From the NCBI GenBank assembly GCA_950295325.1, contig OX485806.1, positions 53,253,169 through 53,317,168 of the forward strand: a stretch of 64,000 bases of DNA, given 5' to 3'. Position 1 is the first letter of the stretch, and every line of letters begins with the position of its first letter. The DNA comes from Polytrichum commune (Eukaryota; Streptophyta; Polytrichopsida; Polytrichales; Polytrichaceae). Under the pieces are notes generated by a model that saw nothing but the letters and a program-made list of their open reading frames with translations, was not told the origin of the DNA and ran no database searches. The position numbers and the translations under genes are program-made. Below are positions 46,901 to 54,631 of the stretch, piece by piece.

Positions 46901-49900
46901 TCCTTTTTACCTCTGGTGGTAGGGTTTGGTCGAAGATCTCCTTGCATGTTAGGTACTCCATATAAGGACGTCTCCAATCTGCAGCAACCCCTCTTAGTAG
47001 GTCTTTCCGGTCCAGAGGTGATGGTGTCTTCGGGTCTTTTGAAAACTCTGCTTGGTTGCTGCATACCGTACATTTCCGACGGCATAAGCTGTTAATGTCG
47101 GCTCCGCATGTGGGCCACCAATATGGCCCAAACATGATTAGGTGCCACATTATCTCTTCGCTAAGATGTTCCCCGGATTCTGTAACATGTAATTCTTGCA
47201 GGTATTTGTTGATTTCACGTCCCGCAATACATATCTTCACGTCTCCATCCGAGAATATCCTCTTTAGTTTTCCTTCTTCAATGAAATATTTTTGGCTTTG
47301 TCGAGTTATCCTTTTGTATTGATTCTTCGAGATGTGGGGTCCTTTCAAGTACCCGTATGTGAGGTATTCTATTAACAACCTCCTCCAATCCTTGTTGTCA
47401 GGTGTTTGTACGATGACGGACCCGCAAATTATGTTATGGAGCGGGCCTCGAAATCTTCTTCGACAAGACGGGCAGTCGTACATAATGTAGATTTGTATGT
47501 CACACAGCCCCATCGTGGGCCACCACCGATTCCCTTGCAAGCATCGAAGCCAAGTTTGTTGGTCGTCTAAGTGTCTCTGCTGGTGTACGTGCATTTTCCC
47601 TATCCAATGCTTTATTTGGTAACCAGCGATGCAAATTTTAGCCATTCCATTCTTCTCCAGTTTTCGAAGTTTTCCCTTTTCCAAAGTGAAAATTTCGCTC
47701 TCTCGTATGGTTTCCCGCTGCCCTCTTTGAGTTTCCATGTCCATTTTGAGTCTTCCATGCGCCAGATATTCGACTAGAGGTGTTCTCCAATCGTTAAAAG
47801 TTTCTTTGTATGGTATAATGTCCGCCCCGTTACCCGGTTCCGAAGAGCTTGCTTCTGTGTGTAACTCTTCTCCATGCTCTTCGCACTCGATGCATAGTGT
47901 GATGAGTAGTGAGACATCTTCCGTGATAGTTGGCCACCAATACGGCCCTTGTAGAACTAATTTCCTGGTGGCATTTACTGAAAGATGTTGATTTTCTCGT
48001 ATATGGAGGGTCTTGATGTAACTCCTCACATATCTTCCAGGCATACATTTCTTGGTAATGCCGTTATGAAACATGCGATGTAACTCCCCTTCAATGAGTA
48101 TGAAAAATTTGCTTCGGTACACTACCAATTTTCTTTCTTCTTTGGGTAGGGAACTCACCCAGGGGGTTCCGTGTGTTAGACAAGTTAGGTATTGGACATA
48201 TGGTGTTGTCCAATCCGATTCTGCTTTTCCTGTCATGTCTTCTTGCGCTTCCAAAGGTTGTACAGGGAGTGGATCGTCGTCGTCCTCTGAATCTTGTGGG
48301 GTAATATTCCCGGTTTCGTTTCCTTGGTCAACAACCTTACATACCGGACATTCTTGACAGTATTCCAGTACGTCTCTTCGTCGAGTAGGCCACCAATATG
48401 GGGTGCGTAGTATGTAATGCCATGTTGAAGTTAGATTGTAGTGTATCCCATCTTGCTCATGGGCTTCGCTTATGACTTCTTCAATGATGTCCCCGGCTAT
48501 ACACTCATGTATCTTGCCGGAGATACTGACTCGCTTGAGCTTTGCGTCGTCTAGGACGAAGGGCTCACTCAGTTGCCTGATCTTGTTTTGTTCTCGTGGG
48601 GTAGCTAGAGCTGACAACAATCTTCCGTGGGTAAGGTACTCAATGAAAGGTGCTCGCCAGTCTTCGAATGGTTGCACGTGAACCATGAATAAACTTGCGT
48701 CCGGAAACTGGTCTTGTACCCCTGAGGGGTCTTCTCCGCTTTCTATCCTTGATAGGTGGTCAGCCATTACATGGCTCCTACCAGGCTTATAAACTACTTC
48801 AAAATCGTACTCTTGAAGTAACAGCATCCATCTCGCGATTCGCCCGGACACCACTGGTCGATTGACCAAGTATAGCAGGGCTTGATGGTCCACGTAGAAC
48901 ACGAAATGGTTTGCTAGCAAATAGTGTCTGAATTTGCCCACTGAGTAGATCATTGCTAGGGCTTCACGCTCCGTCGTACTATAGTTCTTCTCCGCACTGT
49001 TTAAGAGTCGACTAGCGTAATGAATTGGGGAATCTCTATCCCTGTGTATGTTCTGAGCCAAAACGGCTCCAATTGCGATGTTCGAGGCATCGCAGTGTAC
49101 GTGGAACTCCATGGTCCAATTGGGAGTTACCAAAATGGGTGTAGTTGTTAACATTTTCTTCACTTCTTCGAAGGCCTCTTGACAAGATTTTGTCCAAATG
49201 TACTTCTCTCCTTTCTTGAGTAGTAAGTACAAAGGCCGAGTGATCTCAGCATACATCCATATGAATTTCCGATGGTATGTAGCTTGGCCTAGAAAACTCC
49301 GAATTCCTCGTACGGTGGTTGGTGGAGGTAATCCTTTGATAACTTCCACCTTCTTCGGATCCACCAACAATCCTTCTTTGCATACCACGTGCCCTAAGAG
49401 TCTCCCTGAATTAACGCAGAAAAAACACTTCTCTGGGTTCAGGCTTACTCCATTTTCGCGGCACTTAACGAGACATTTTTCCAAATGCTCAATGTGGTCT
49501 TCTTTGGTTCCATAAACTGTAAAATCATCTAAAAACACCTTCATGAATTTGTCGAGGTAGTCGGCAAATATCTTCATCATGCCCCTTTGGAAGGTGGCTG
49601 GTGCACACATTAATCCAAAGGGCATCACCCTGTACGCAAACGCTCCGTATTCGGTGATGAAAGACGTCTTCAGCTGATCTTCTAAGGCGATCATGATTTG
49701 GTTGTAGCCACTGTACCCGTCCATTAGCGTGTACATTTCGTGTCCTGCAACCGCTTCCAAGATAGATTCTGTAAATGGTAATGGAAAAGGGTCCACCTTC
49801 GTGACTGCATTCAGTTTTCGATAGTCGACACACACTCGCAGTTTCCCATTCTTTTTGGGTACAATCACGATTGGTGACAGCCATTCGGTTTTATCCACGG

Positions 49901-52568
49901 GATATATGAATCCTGCCTCCAAGTACTTGTCTATCTCTTCTTTCACCTTGGCTGCGTAATTGGGGTTCATCCTATAACGCATTTGTCGTATCGGCTTGGC
50001 TTCCGGCTGTAGCTCAATCTTATGCTCGCACACATGAGGGGGTATTCCCTTCATGTCCTTGTAGGTGAAAGCAAACACATCCTTGAAATTTAGAAGTAGC
50101 TCTTTCACTTTTGCTTCGTATTCTCCCAAGTCTTTCGCTATCTTGACTAACTTAGGCTCTTCCGGAGTTCCTAAGTTTAAAGTCTTTACTAAGTCTTCAT
50201 CTTCAACTGTCCACCCCGCTATCTTCTTCCCTTTGACGGCTTCTGAGGCAGGGGTGCGATCAATCTCTATCTCTCCTTCTTTTGCTTTGTAAAACTGGGA
50301 GGGATATACCGGTTTCTCTTCCATAGCTTCTTGTTCTTTCTTCGTTGTTTTTCTTGACCGAGGTTTCTCGGTTTCACCTTTTCGTGATCCAGGTTTTCCT
50401 GGCTCGTGGTGAGTATCAATCTTCACTGTGTTGCAGCTTGGTTCTCTTAGCTTCTTCAAGCTTTTCAAATCAAAGTTCCCCATGGGTAGCAGTTCTGGGA
50501 AAGCTTCATAGACTATCGCTTCTTCTTCATCGGACAATCCCATTTCCCAGTCATAGTCTTCCCAATTTAAGGGTCTCTTGGCCGGTGGTAGTGCCGGTGT
50601 TCGTTGGGTGCTTATCTCCACCTTGTTTCCACCCTGCGTTAAGGTCAATTTGTTGAGGGGCCAATCATGTTGTGCTTGGGCCTCTTTTAACCATGGCCTC
50701 CCTAGCAAAAGGGAGTAACTGTCTTCGGTACTCACCATGTCTATGACGGTGAGTGTCGTTCCAATCACGATGCCGCCGACATCCAGTCGTACGTCTCGGA
50801 TGATTCCCTTGGGCATGACCTTTCTTTGGTCAGCCATTTTTATAGTGAATGGTGCAGGCTCTATCTTCTTGAGCCCCAATTTCCTTCTCAATGTATCAGT
50901 GATGATGTTCACTCCTGATCCACCATCAATCAAAGCATCCGGAATCCTCTTGTTCTTCACAATCACTGATATCATGGGCATTTCTTCGTCGAATGCCTTT
51001 GCTGTCACTTGGTATGTAGGTGTCGGTTTCTCAGACGTTCCTTCTTGGCTGGTAAGGGCAGCCATTACCCGTTTCCTACAATAGGGGGCTATCTCTAGTA
51101 GTTGCCCTATTGAAATGTTGGCTCTTGTGTGATTCATCACATTCTCTAGAATCTCATCTACCCTTGCCTGGGTAGTCTTTGGGGCGCCTCCTTTCTCGGG
51201 GCTCCGTTCTTTAGGCTTCCTTGCCTCTTCTTCTTCTGGGTACCAAGGTGCGAACTCCTCTGGCGTGGGTAGAGCTTCGCCCTGTTCCTCCTGTATGTAT
51301 TTGATAGTTTTACTCACCTCCCGGTGGACTTCCATATCAGCTTTCCATTCCTCGCTGTTGGCTCCTATCGGCCTTTCATTTTTCTCCTTATCATCAACGT
51401 GTTCATCTTGCTCGAACACCTCCTCTTTGTCTTCATCGGGGTGTGCGTCCGGCTCGCGCACAACATCTCTCTCTTCATCAGAGTTCTCATCTCTTTGTTG
51501 GTGGTCTTCCTGCTCCTCAGAGCTGCCACTGCTCGAATTGTCGTCATCATCACTATCGTCACTTTCGCTATCTTCCTTGCCTCCCTCGGCCGCAGCCCGT
51601 TGGACTCTTGTCATCACACACACAGCAGGGGACACCACGTTGGCTCCCACGGCTGGCTTAGCATTCCTGAATCCACTCAACTCCTGTTGGTGTTTGATAA
51701 AGTGCGGACAGTCCGTCTTCCGGTGTCCCTTTTGATGACAGTAAAAACACTCGTCGGGGTTGCCATCTCGCTGAGGTACGCCAATGTACCCAGTTCTCGG
51801 CGCTGCCTTGGTGTTGGTACTGTCCATCAAGCTTCGGTTGTATTCATGATTGATAGGTCCTCTGGGACCTCCTCGGTAGGGGTATCCATCTTCCCTCCGG
51901 TAATCTTGGCTCTTGTAGGGGTAGTAGCCTTCCCTCCTGAAGTCATCTCTGTAGTTGTCGTTGGGCCTAAAATAGGGCCGTTCATCTCTGCGATATTCAT
52001 TTCCCCGGTAGGGGCCTCCCGCCTCCCGCCGGTAATCGCCTTCCCTGAATGGGGACCTTTCATCTCTTCTGAATTCTATCCTTGGTTCAAACCGAACCCT
52101 TCTGTCATTCGTTTCTCGCCTAGGAGTGATCGCTCCTGGCCTTCGATTGGATTGGGGTTGTATTTGATTTACCCCATATCTTCTATCCCGGGGTCTCCGA
52201 GATTCGTGCCTTTCATAAACACACTCACTTGTGTTATGAGTAAGGCTATTACAATTTGTACATTGTTTCATTTGACACTCTTGCACGTAGTGCCCTTCAT
52301 TTCGGCATCGCCGACAAATTATGCCCGTTCTGAATTTCCGGCTTCCCAAAGCCAGTCCTTCTATCTCTTCTCTGAGAGTCTTGATGTCATCTTTGGTTGA
52401 GTTATTTCTTCTACTCTTTGTCTTCTTTTTCTTCTTTCGCCGTTCTTCCTCTGAGTCATCACTTGACTCCTCACTGTCACTCTCATCGAGGAACCTCCCT
52501 TTCCTCATCTGTCCTAATTCCAACTTCCGTGCCGATGCTTTTGCCTCATCCAAGTCATCGGTCGGCAT
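43923..52568 (-). CDS. pol: Ty3/gypsy Pol with eight integrase zinc-binding modules, 2881 aa
   Basis: One open frame holding, in order: three CCHC knuckles (CRRCRNEGHYVQEC, CTNCNSLTHNTSEC near residues 85-115; CFYCHQKGHRKTDC near 275), acidic low-complexity (about 320-400), aspartic protease (ALIDGGSGVNI, near 549), reverse transcriptase (about 860-1060, catalytic FLDD near 1013), RNase H (HCDASNIAIGAVL, near 1150-1240), then eight repeats of a module ending in H-x5/6-H...C-x2-C (about 1302-2373). The integrase core follows (WGLDFIGPV, VSDQGSHF, QAESTNK; D,D-35-E, about 2395-2500), then a GPY-type C-terminal domain (FKIRWAGPYLIQQ, near 2688) and a Ser/Thr-rich tail. A usual Ty3 Pol is about half this length. 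The frame starts here at the first Met after an in-frame TAG that separates it from gag. All catalytic residues I looked for are present, so the protein looks active. Confidence 0.95.
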   Translation of the reverse strand: MPTDDLDEAKASARKLELGQMRKGRFLDESDSEESSDDSEEERRKKKKKTKSRRNNSTKDDIKTLREEIEGLALGSRKFRTGIICRRCRNEGHYVQECQMKQCTNCNSLTHNTSECVYERHESRRPRDRRYGVNQIQPQSNRRPGAITPRRETNDRRVRFEPRIEFRRDERSPFREGDYRREAGGPYRGNEYRRDERPYFRPNDNYRDDFRREGYYPYKSQDYRREDGYPYRGGPRGPINHEYNRSLMDSTNTKAAPRTGYIGVPQRDGNPDECFYCHQKGHRKTDCPHFIKHQQELSGFRNAKPAVGANVVSPAVCVMTRVQRAAAEGGKEDSESDDSDDDDNSSSGSSEEQEDHQQRDENSDEERDVVREPDAHPDEDKEEVFEQDEHVDDKEKNERPIGANSEEWKADMEVHREVSKTIKYIQEEQGEALPTPEEFAPWYPEEEEARKPKERSPEKGGAPKTTQARVDEILENVMNHTRANISIGQLLEIAPYCRKRVMAALTSQEGTSEKPTPTYQVTAKAFDEEMPMISVIVKNKRIPDALIDGGSGVNIITDTLRRKLGLKKIEPAPFTIKMADQRKVMPKGIIRDVRLDVGGIVIGTTLTVIDMVSTEDSYSLLLGRPWLKEAQAQHDWPLNKLTLTQGGNKVEISTQRTPALPPAKRPLNWEDYDWEMGLSDEEEAIVYEAFPELLPMGNFDLKSLKKLREPSCNTVKIDTHHEPGKPGSRKGETEKPRSRKTTKKEQEAMEEKPVYPSQFYKAKEGEIEIDRTPASEAVKGKKIAGWTVEDEDLVKTLNLGTPEEPKLVKIAKDLGEYEAKVKELLLNFKDVFAFTYKDMKGIPPHVCEHKIELQPEAKPIRQMRYRMNPNYAAKVKEEIDKYLEAGFIYPVDKTEWLSPIVIVPKKNGKLRVCVDYRKLNAVTKVDPFPLPFTESILEAVAGHEMYTLMDGYSGYNQIMIALEDQLKTSFITEYGAFAYRVMPFGLMCAPATFQRGMMKIFADYLDKFMKVFLDDFTVYGTKEDHIEHLEKCLVKCRENGVSLNPEKCFFCVNSGRLLGHVVCKEGLLVDPKKVEVIKGLPPPTTVRGIRSFLGQATYHRKFIWMYAEITRPLYLLLKKGEKYIWTKSCQEAFEEVKKMLTTTPILVTPNWTMEFHVHCDASNIAIGAVLAQNIHRDRDSPIHYASRLLNSAEKNYSTTEREALAMIYSVGKFRHYLLANHFVFYVDHQALLYLVNRPVVSGRIARWMLLLQEYDFEVVYKPGRSHVMADHLSRIESGEDPSGVQDQFPDASLFMVHVQPFEDWRAPFIEYLTHGRLLSALATPREQNKIRQLSEPFVLDDAKLKRVSISGKIHECIAGDIIEEVISEAHEQDGIHYNLTSTWHYILRTPYWWPTRRRDVLEYCQECPVCKVVDQGNETGNITPQDSEDDDDPLPVQPLEAQEDMTGKAESDWTTPYVQYLTCLTHGTPWVSSLPKEERKLVVYRSKFFILIEGELHRMFHNGITKKCMPGRYVRSYIKTLHIRENQHLSVNATRKLVLQGPYWWPTITEDVSLLITLCIECEEHGEELHTEASSSEPGNGADIIPYKETFNDWRTPLVEYLAHGRLKMDMETQRGQRETIRESEIFTLEKGKLRKLEKNGMAKICIAGYQIKHWIGKMHVHQQRHLDDQQTWLRCLQGNRWWPTMGLCDIQIYIMYDCPSCRRRFRGPLHNIICGSVIVQTPDNKDWRRLLIEYLTYGYLKGPHISKNQYKRITRQSQKYFIEEGKLKRIFSDGDVKICIAGREINKYLQELHVTESGEHLSEEIMWHLIMFGPYWWPTCGADINSLCRRKCTVCSNQAEFSKDPKTPSPLDRKDLLRGVAADWRRPYMEYLTCKEIFDQTLPPEVKRTVTQSQKYFVFSNGTLQRIRKGGKGNQVCIPETQVPRYLAKVHGESEPHLAAIETWKAVATGAYWWPTWGNDVCNHLRYCKTCRGTETPKECPRENQNSSSPKPTPKPDWRQPITQRLKSFEELNHVGTHEELGLLSLNTETYFIAEDGLKYRLPNGEVKMCVAKEDAKDWVKRIHEYQIPHLTRKEVLAQVHKGPYWWPTISSDINHLIDECKPCQITATSGLKIENYGTIFLQNQKTHDWREPIIQYLKNPMELSDFAFHEELGTLRTELPHYFLKKGKLKRSFANGQTRLCISQERGIEWLTTIHNQRYPHLSMDEMILQVTQGPYWWPTIPPDIDHLCKKCRVCWPNETPEHVVDCKTVTIKDKEEPDWRTPFIDYLTHGRLTTEASTTQRQQIAIRSRPYMLNHNGTLIKEGPDGIRRICVAGPITTAIIAEAHEGIAGGHFSANITLHKVLTALYWWPTMKRDVHLYCTQCDICQRVGPKISTNLQPLHPTMPIEVFQKWGLDFIGPVNPPAKGTKNRYIITATDYTTKWVEARALKDNTAKSTAKFLFEEIITKFGCPLEFVSDQGSHFINDTIKVLTQEFMILHRKSTTYYPQANGQAESTNKVIKIALTKMVNANRTDWDTKLHAALWAYRTAYKVTTKHTPFSLVFGTEALLPMAYLHPDIYQKRSQEFHPILEKRMEQLRTMDLTRHEAEENMKHMQLLRKERHDKPRAKRQCQHCDLGITKPLQKEAKKHDTLKEDLTQAMEKSQNSRSNEDGEQNTPPKTRFYPGQRILWHLRHKIPGPGKFKIRWAGPYLIQQVYDNGSVDVTTLQGDRLGRVNMNKLKPYQEPKSTQAYALQILARHFLETEIRAKQNPLYKGTSTTPIPITPSSQSNTEIISHIGSTSYQSQEILDAEDLEMHRVMLEVYHIHPSKQESGQPKDTLNPLRHDQRDEKETNLHTISQWELLSSLGESLGTTTPMRNTTHAYPALPDLEPAGGEPTHK
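43936..43950 (-). promoter_or_regulatory. Candidate polypurine tract
   Basis: In element sense AGCTGGGGGGGAACC, a run of seven G followed by AA, inside the last codons of pol. It is the strongest purine tract downstream of integrase and a plausible plus-strand primer. If so, the 3' LTR begins close to 43924 and is far longer than the repeat preserved at both ends. Confidence 0.5.
45450..48665 (-). repeat. Eight-fold tandem array of integrase H2C2 modules
   Basis: Module boundaries (plus coordinates, in order of translation): 48663-48330, 48217-47869, 47797-47445, 47395-47050, 46983-46630, 46582-46235, 46189-45838, 45795-45450. The start-to-start spacing is 393-446 bp. Each begins DW(R/T)xP...YL and continues with a G-x-L-x-R...G...C-(I/V/M) strand. 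It then has H-x5/6-H, the motif (G/R/T/A)-x-(Y/R)-WWPT, and C-x2-C (CPVC, CIEC, CPSC, CTVC, CKTC, CKPC, CRVC, CDIC). The modules differ strongly in sequence, so the array is old, yet no zinc ligand is lost. The last module is directly joined to the integrase core and most resembles a normal integrase N-terminal domain. Confidence 0.95.
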
Positions 52569-52592
52569 TAAATCAATGTGCTTAGCGTATTC

Positions 52593-53768
52593 CTATTTCA
52601 ACCCATTAAGGAACCATGCTTTCTTGAATTGATTACTAGGTTGAGGGTGAATCTTTGATGATTCCACCATAACCCTTTCATAAAATTTCTCGACTGTCTC
52701 GTCTTTCTTTTGCTTGAGGGAGCCTAAGCTTTCAATGACTTCTCCCTCTGATTTCTTTGATCTGAATCTCATAAGGAAGGCAGTTCCTAAACTTGGCCAG
52801 TCCGGAAAATGGTTTGGGCCAAATTGGGAGTACCATTCCAAGGCTCGTTTCTTTAAGGTAACAGGGAATAGTTGTAATTTGATCGCGTCTGTGTCTTCTT
52901 GATTTGCGAGACACACGTTGTTGAACTCTTGCATATACGTATCGGGATCCGTCTTACCCTTGTAGGTTGGTAAGGGAACCTTCGTTCTTCGGGGTTGTGC
53001 GGCCATGTTGACTGGGTTGGGTAAGTTGCTTCCAACACCAGGTGGGTTGTTGCTCTTGGCTGGTGGTGGGCTGACTCCGGTGTTAATTCCAAGGTTTTGG
53101 AATTGCTTAAGTTTCTCTTCAAACTTCCTCCGTAGGTCGTCAAACTCTTCTTGACTGATGGGTCTTTTTACTCCTTGGTCCGTGTTATCTTGTGTGCTTT
53201 CTCCGGAGAAGCCGGAGTCTTCAAAGCTAAATTGTTCTTCAAAATTTCTTTTCAATTTCTCCCAACTCCTTGGGTTGAAAAGATTTTCCTCAGCCGTGTT
53301 TCCTTGATGGGTGTTGTCCTGCGCTTTATCTACTGGGGTATGTGTACCCGTGTTTTTACCTGTACCTTTCGTTCTCAACACATAGGTTCCAAGAGGGGTG
53401 CCTATTATCAGATCATCCTCATCTTCCTCGTTTTCTCCCTGATTCAAGTTCTCTTCATCCAAGTCTTCATGTCCTTTGCTTGTCTCACCATTACCTCCTC
53501 CTTCACTTTGACTTCTATGGTGGCTGGGCTTAGGGGTGTGGGAACCTACTGCCGGTGGTTCAGAGGCGTATCGGCTCTCTTCACTTCCTGTAGTTCGTTG
53601 TCTTGTACGCCTAGCGTACCTCTCTTCTCTTTCTCTCTTGAGTTGTTCAGTCCGCCTTATGCGGTCTTCTCTGGAATGCATGCGCTCCACATGCTTCTTC
53701 TCTGCCTCCTGTTCTCTAGGAGTTGGTGATGTACTTCTCGTACTAGATGTATCCTCATGATCAACCAT
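52593..53768 (-). CDS. gag: Ty3/gypsy Gag (capsid region), 391 aa
   Basis: N-terminal 230 residues are charged and low-complexity (Arg/Glu-rich, then Gly/Asn/Asp-rich). Residues about 255-391 carry the Retrotrans_gag capsid signature: YKGKTDPDTYMQEF, IKLQLFPVTLKKRALEWYSQF, W..L...FLMRFRSKKS, LGSLKQKKDETVEKFYERV, KKAWFLNGLK. The frame ends in TAG at 52595-52593. The next codons continue in the same frame straight into pol (EYAKHIDLMPTDD), where the nucleocapsid zinc knuckles lie. The stop therefore splits capsid from nucleocapsid. It could be a readthrough signal or a recent nonsense mutation in this copy. Confidence 0.93.
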   Translation of the reverse strand: MVDHEDTSSTRSTSPTPREQEAEKKHVERMHSREDRIRRTEQLKREREERYARRTRQRTTGSEESRYASEPPAVGSHTPKPSHHRSQSEGGGNGETSKGHEDLDEENLNQGENEEDEDDLIIGTPLGTYVLRTKGTGKNTGTHTPVDKAQDNTHQGNTAEENLFNPRSWEKLKRNFEEQFSFEDSGFSGESTQDNTDQGVKRPISQEEFDDLRRKFEEKLKQFQNLGINTGVSPPPAKSNNPPGVGSNLPNPVNMAAQPRRTKVPLPTYKGKTDPDTYMQEFNNVCLANQEDTDAIKLQLFPVTLKKRALEWYSQFGPNHFPDWPSLGTAFLMRFRSKKSEGEVIESLGSLKQKKDETVEKFYERVMVESSKIHPQPSNQFKKAWFLNGLK

Positions 53769-54108
53769 GTACGCTACTGAGAGTGTTTCGGGGTCATGGT
53801 CTTGGCCGGCTCTCTCAGCTCTGACGCCTCAATGCACCCGTACTTCACCTGTTTGCCTATGGATGATTACTTGGACACTTGGTTTAAGTTCTTGTTTCTT
53901 GTTCCTGCTCCTGCCCCAAATTCAAGTTCCCCACACTACCATGCAAACCACCATACAGAGGTAAGAATATCTTTCTAACATACAAATCGTACAACAAACC
54001 TTCTTGCTTGTAATGGTAACCTCAATGTCGCGTTGCTCCTAACACATAGGCGCTAATTCCTTCTCTTCCGTCATTCCACACCTTAGAGAAAATTACTGCC
54101 TGCAGCTC

Positions 54109-54522
54109 CTATGGTAACTCAGCAATGTTTCTCTCAAATTGTGACCGGTACGTGAATCCTATTTCTCTTTCTTGATGTAATTGCCAGACCTTGTCTTCAT
54201 ACATCTTCTGCATATCCCACATGAGATCGTGGAATCTCCTGGTTCCTTCCCATTTCTTCAAGGTTGTTCGGCTGGTATCATACTTTGGATAATCCCATGG
54301 CCACTTACCCAAAGCCAAGACTTCTTGTTGCTTTGAGTTCTCTTCTTCTCCTCCTTCGCTTCCCTGCACGTAGAATCCTCGGAAATTAAATTGTTCGAGT
54401 CTCCGTTGCACTGCTCTCTCTATACGATCTTGCTTCCGTGGTCCAAATGTTTCTTCCCATTTGCGTTTCTCATTCATCTCCTGTTGGAGTCTTCCACAAT
54501 ATAGGTAGTACATGTTCTCCAT
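54109..54522 (-). CDS. Leader ORF upstream of gag, 137 aa
   Basis: An open frame of 137 codons between the primer-binding site and gag, rich in Arg, Glu, Gln and Trp, mostly helical in appearance (MNEKRKWEETFG, IERAVQRRLEQF, MWDMQKMYEDKVWQLHQE). I know of no homologue. Ogre-type elements carry an extra ORF before gag, so the position is meaningful, but identity with that ORF is not shown. The 340 bp between it and gag hold no motif. It may be spliced or read as an upstream ORF. Confidence 0.5.
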   Translation of the reverse strand: MENMYYLYCGRLQQEMNEKRKWEETFGPRKQDRIERAVQRRLEQFNFRGFYVQGSEGGEEENSKQQEVLALGKWPWDYPKYDTSRTTLKKWEGTRRFHDLMWDMQKMYEDKVWQLHQEREIGFTYRSQFERNIAELP

Positions 54523-54605
54523 TGATGCCTGCCATCCAACTTACTCCCAAATATTGTATGTTGTAAATTTTATCTTCTAATCTAGGTAAGTGTAACGTCC
54601 ATGTG

Positions 54606-54631
54606 GCGAATCCCCAGCATGGTCGCCAAAA
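54606..54631 (-). promoter_or_regulatory. Primer-binding site
   Basis: In element sense the LTR ends ...CGACA and is followed by TTT and TGGCGACCATGCTGGGGA. TGG pairs with a tRNA CCA tail, and the TGGCGAC...CTGGGGA pattern recalls primer sites of Tat/Ogre-type elements. I cannot name the tRNA with certainty. Confidence 0.7.

Noticed and set aside
45450-48665. The H2C2 array as a recent assembly or polymerase duplication
   Set aside because: The modules differ strongly in sequence and spacing, so they cannot be collapsed or stuttered copies of one another.
51324-52400. 358-codon plus-strand open frame
   Set aside because: It is antisense to the gag-pol zinc-knuckle and low-complexity region. 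The sense frame has clear domains, while this one has none.
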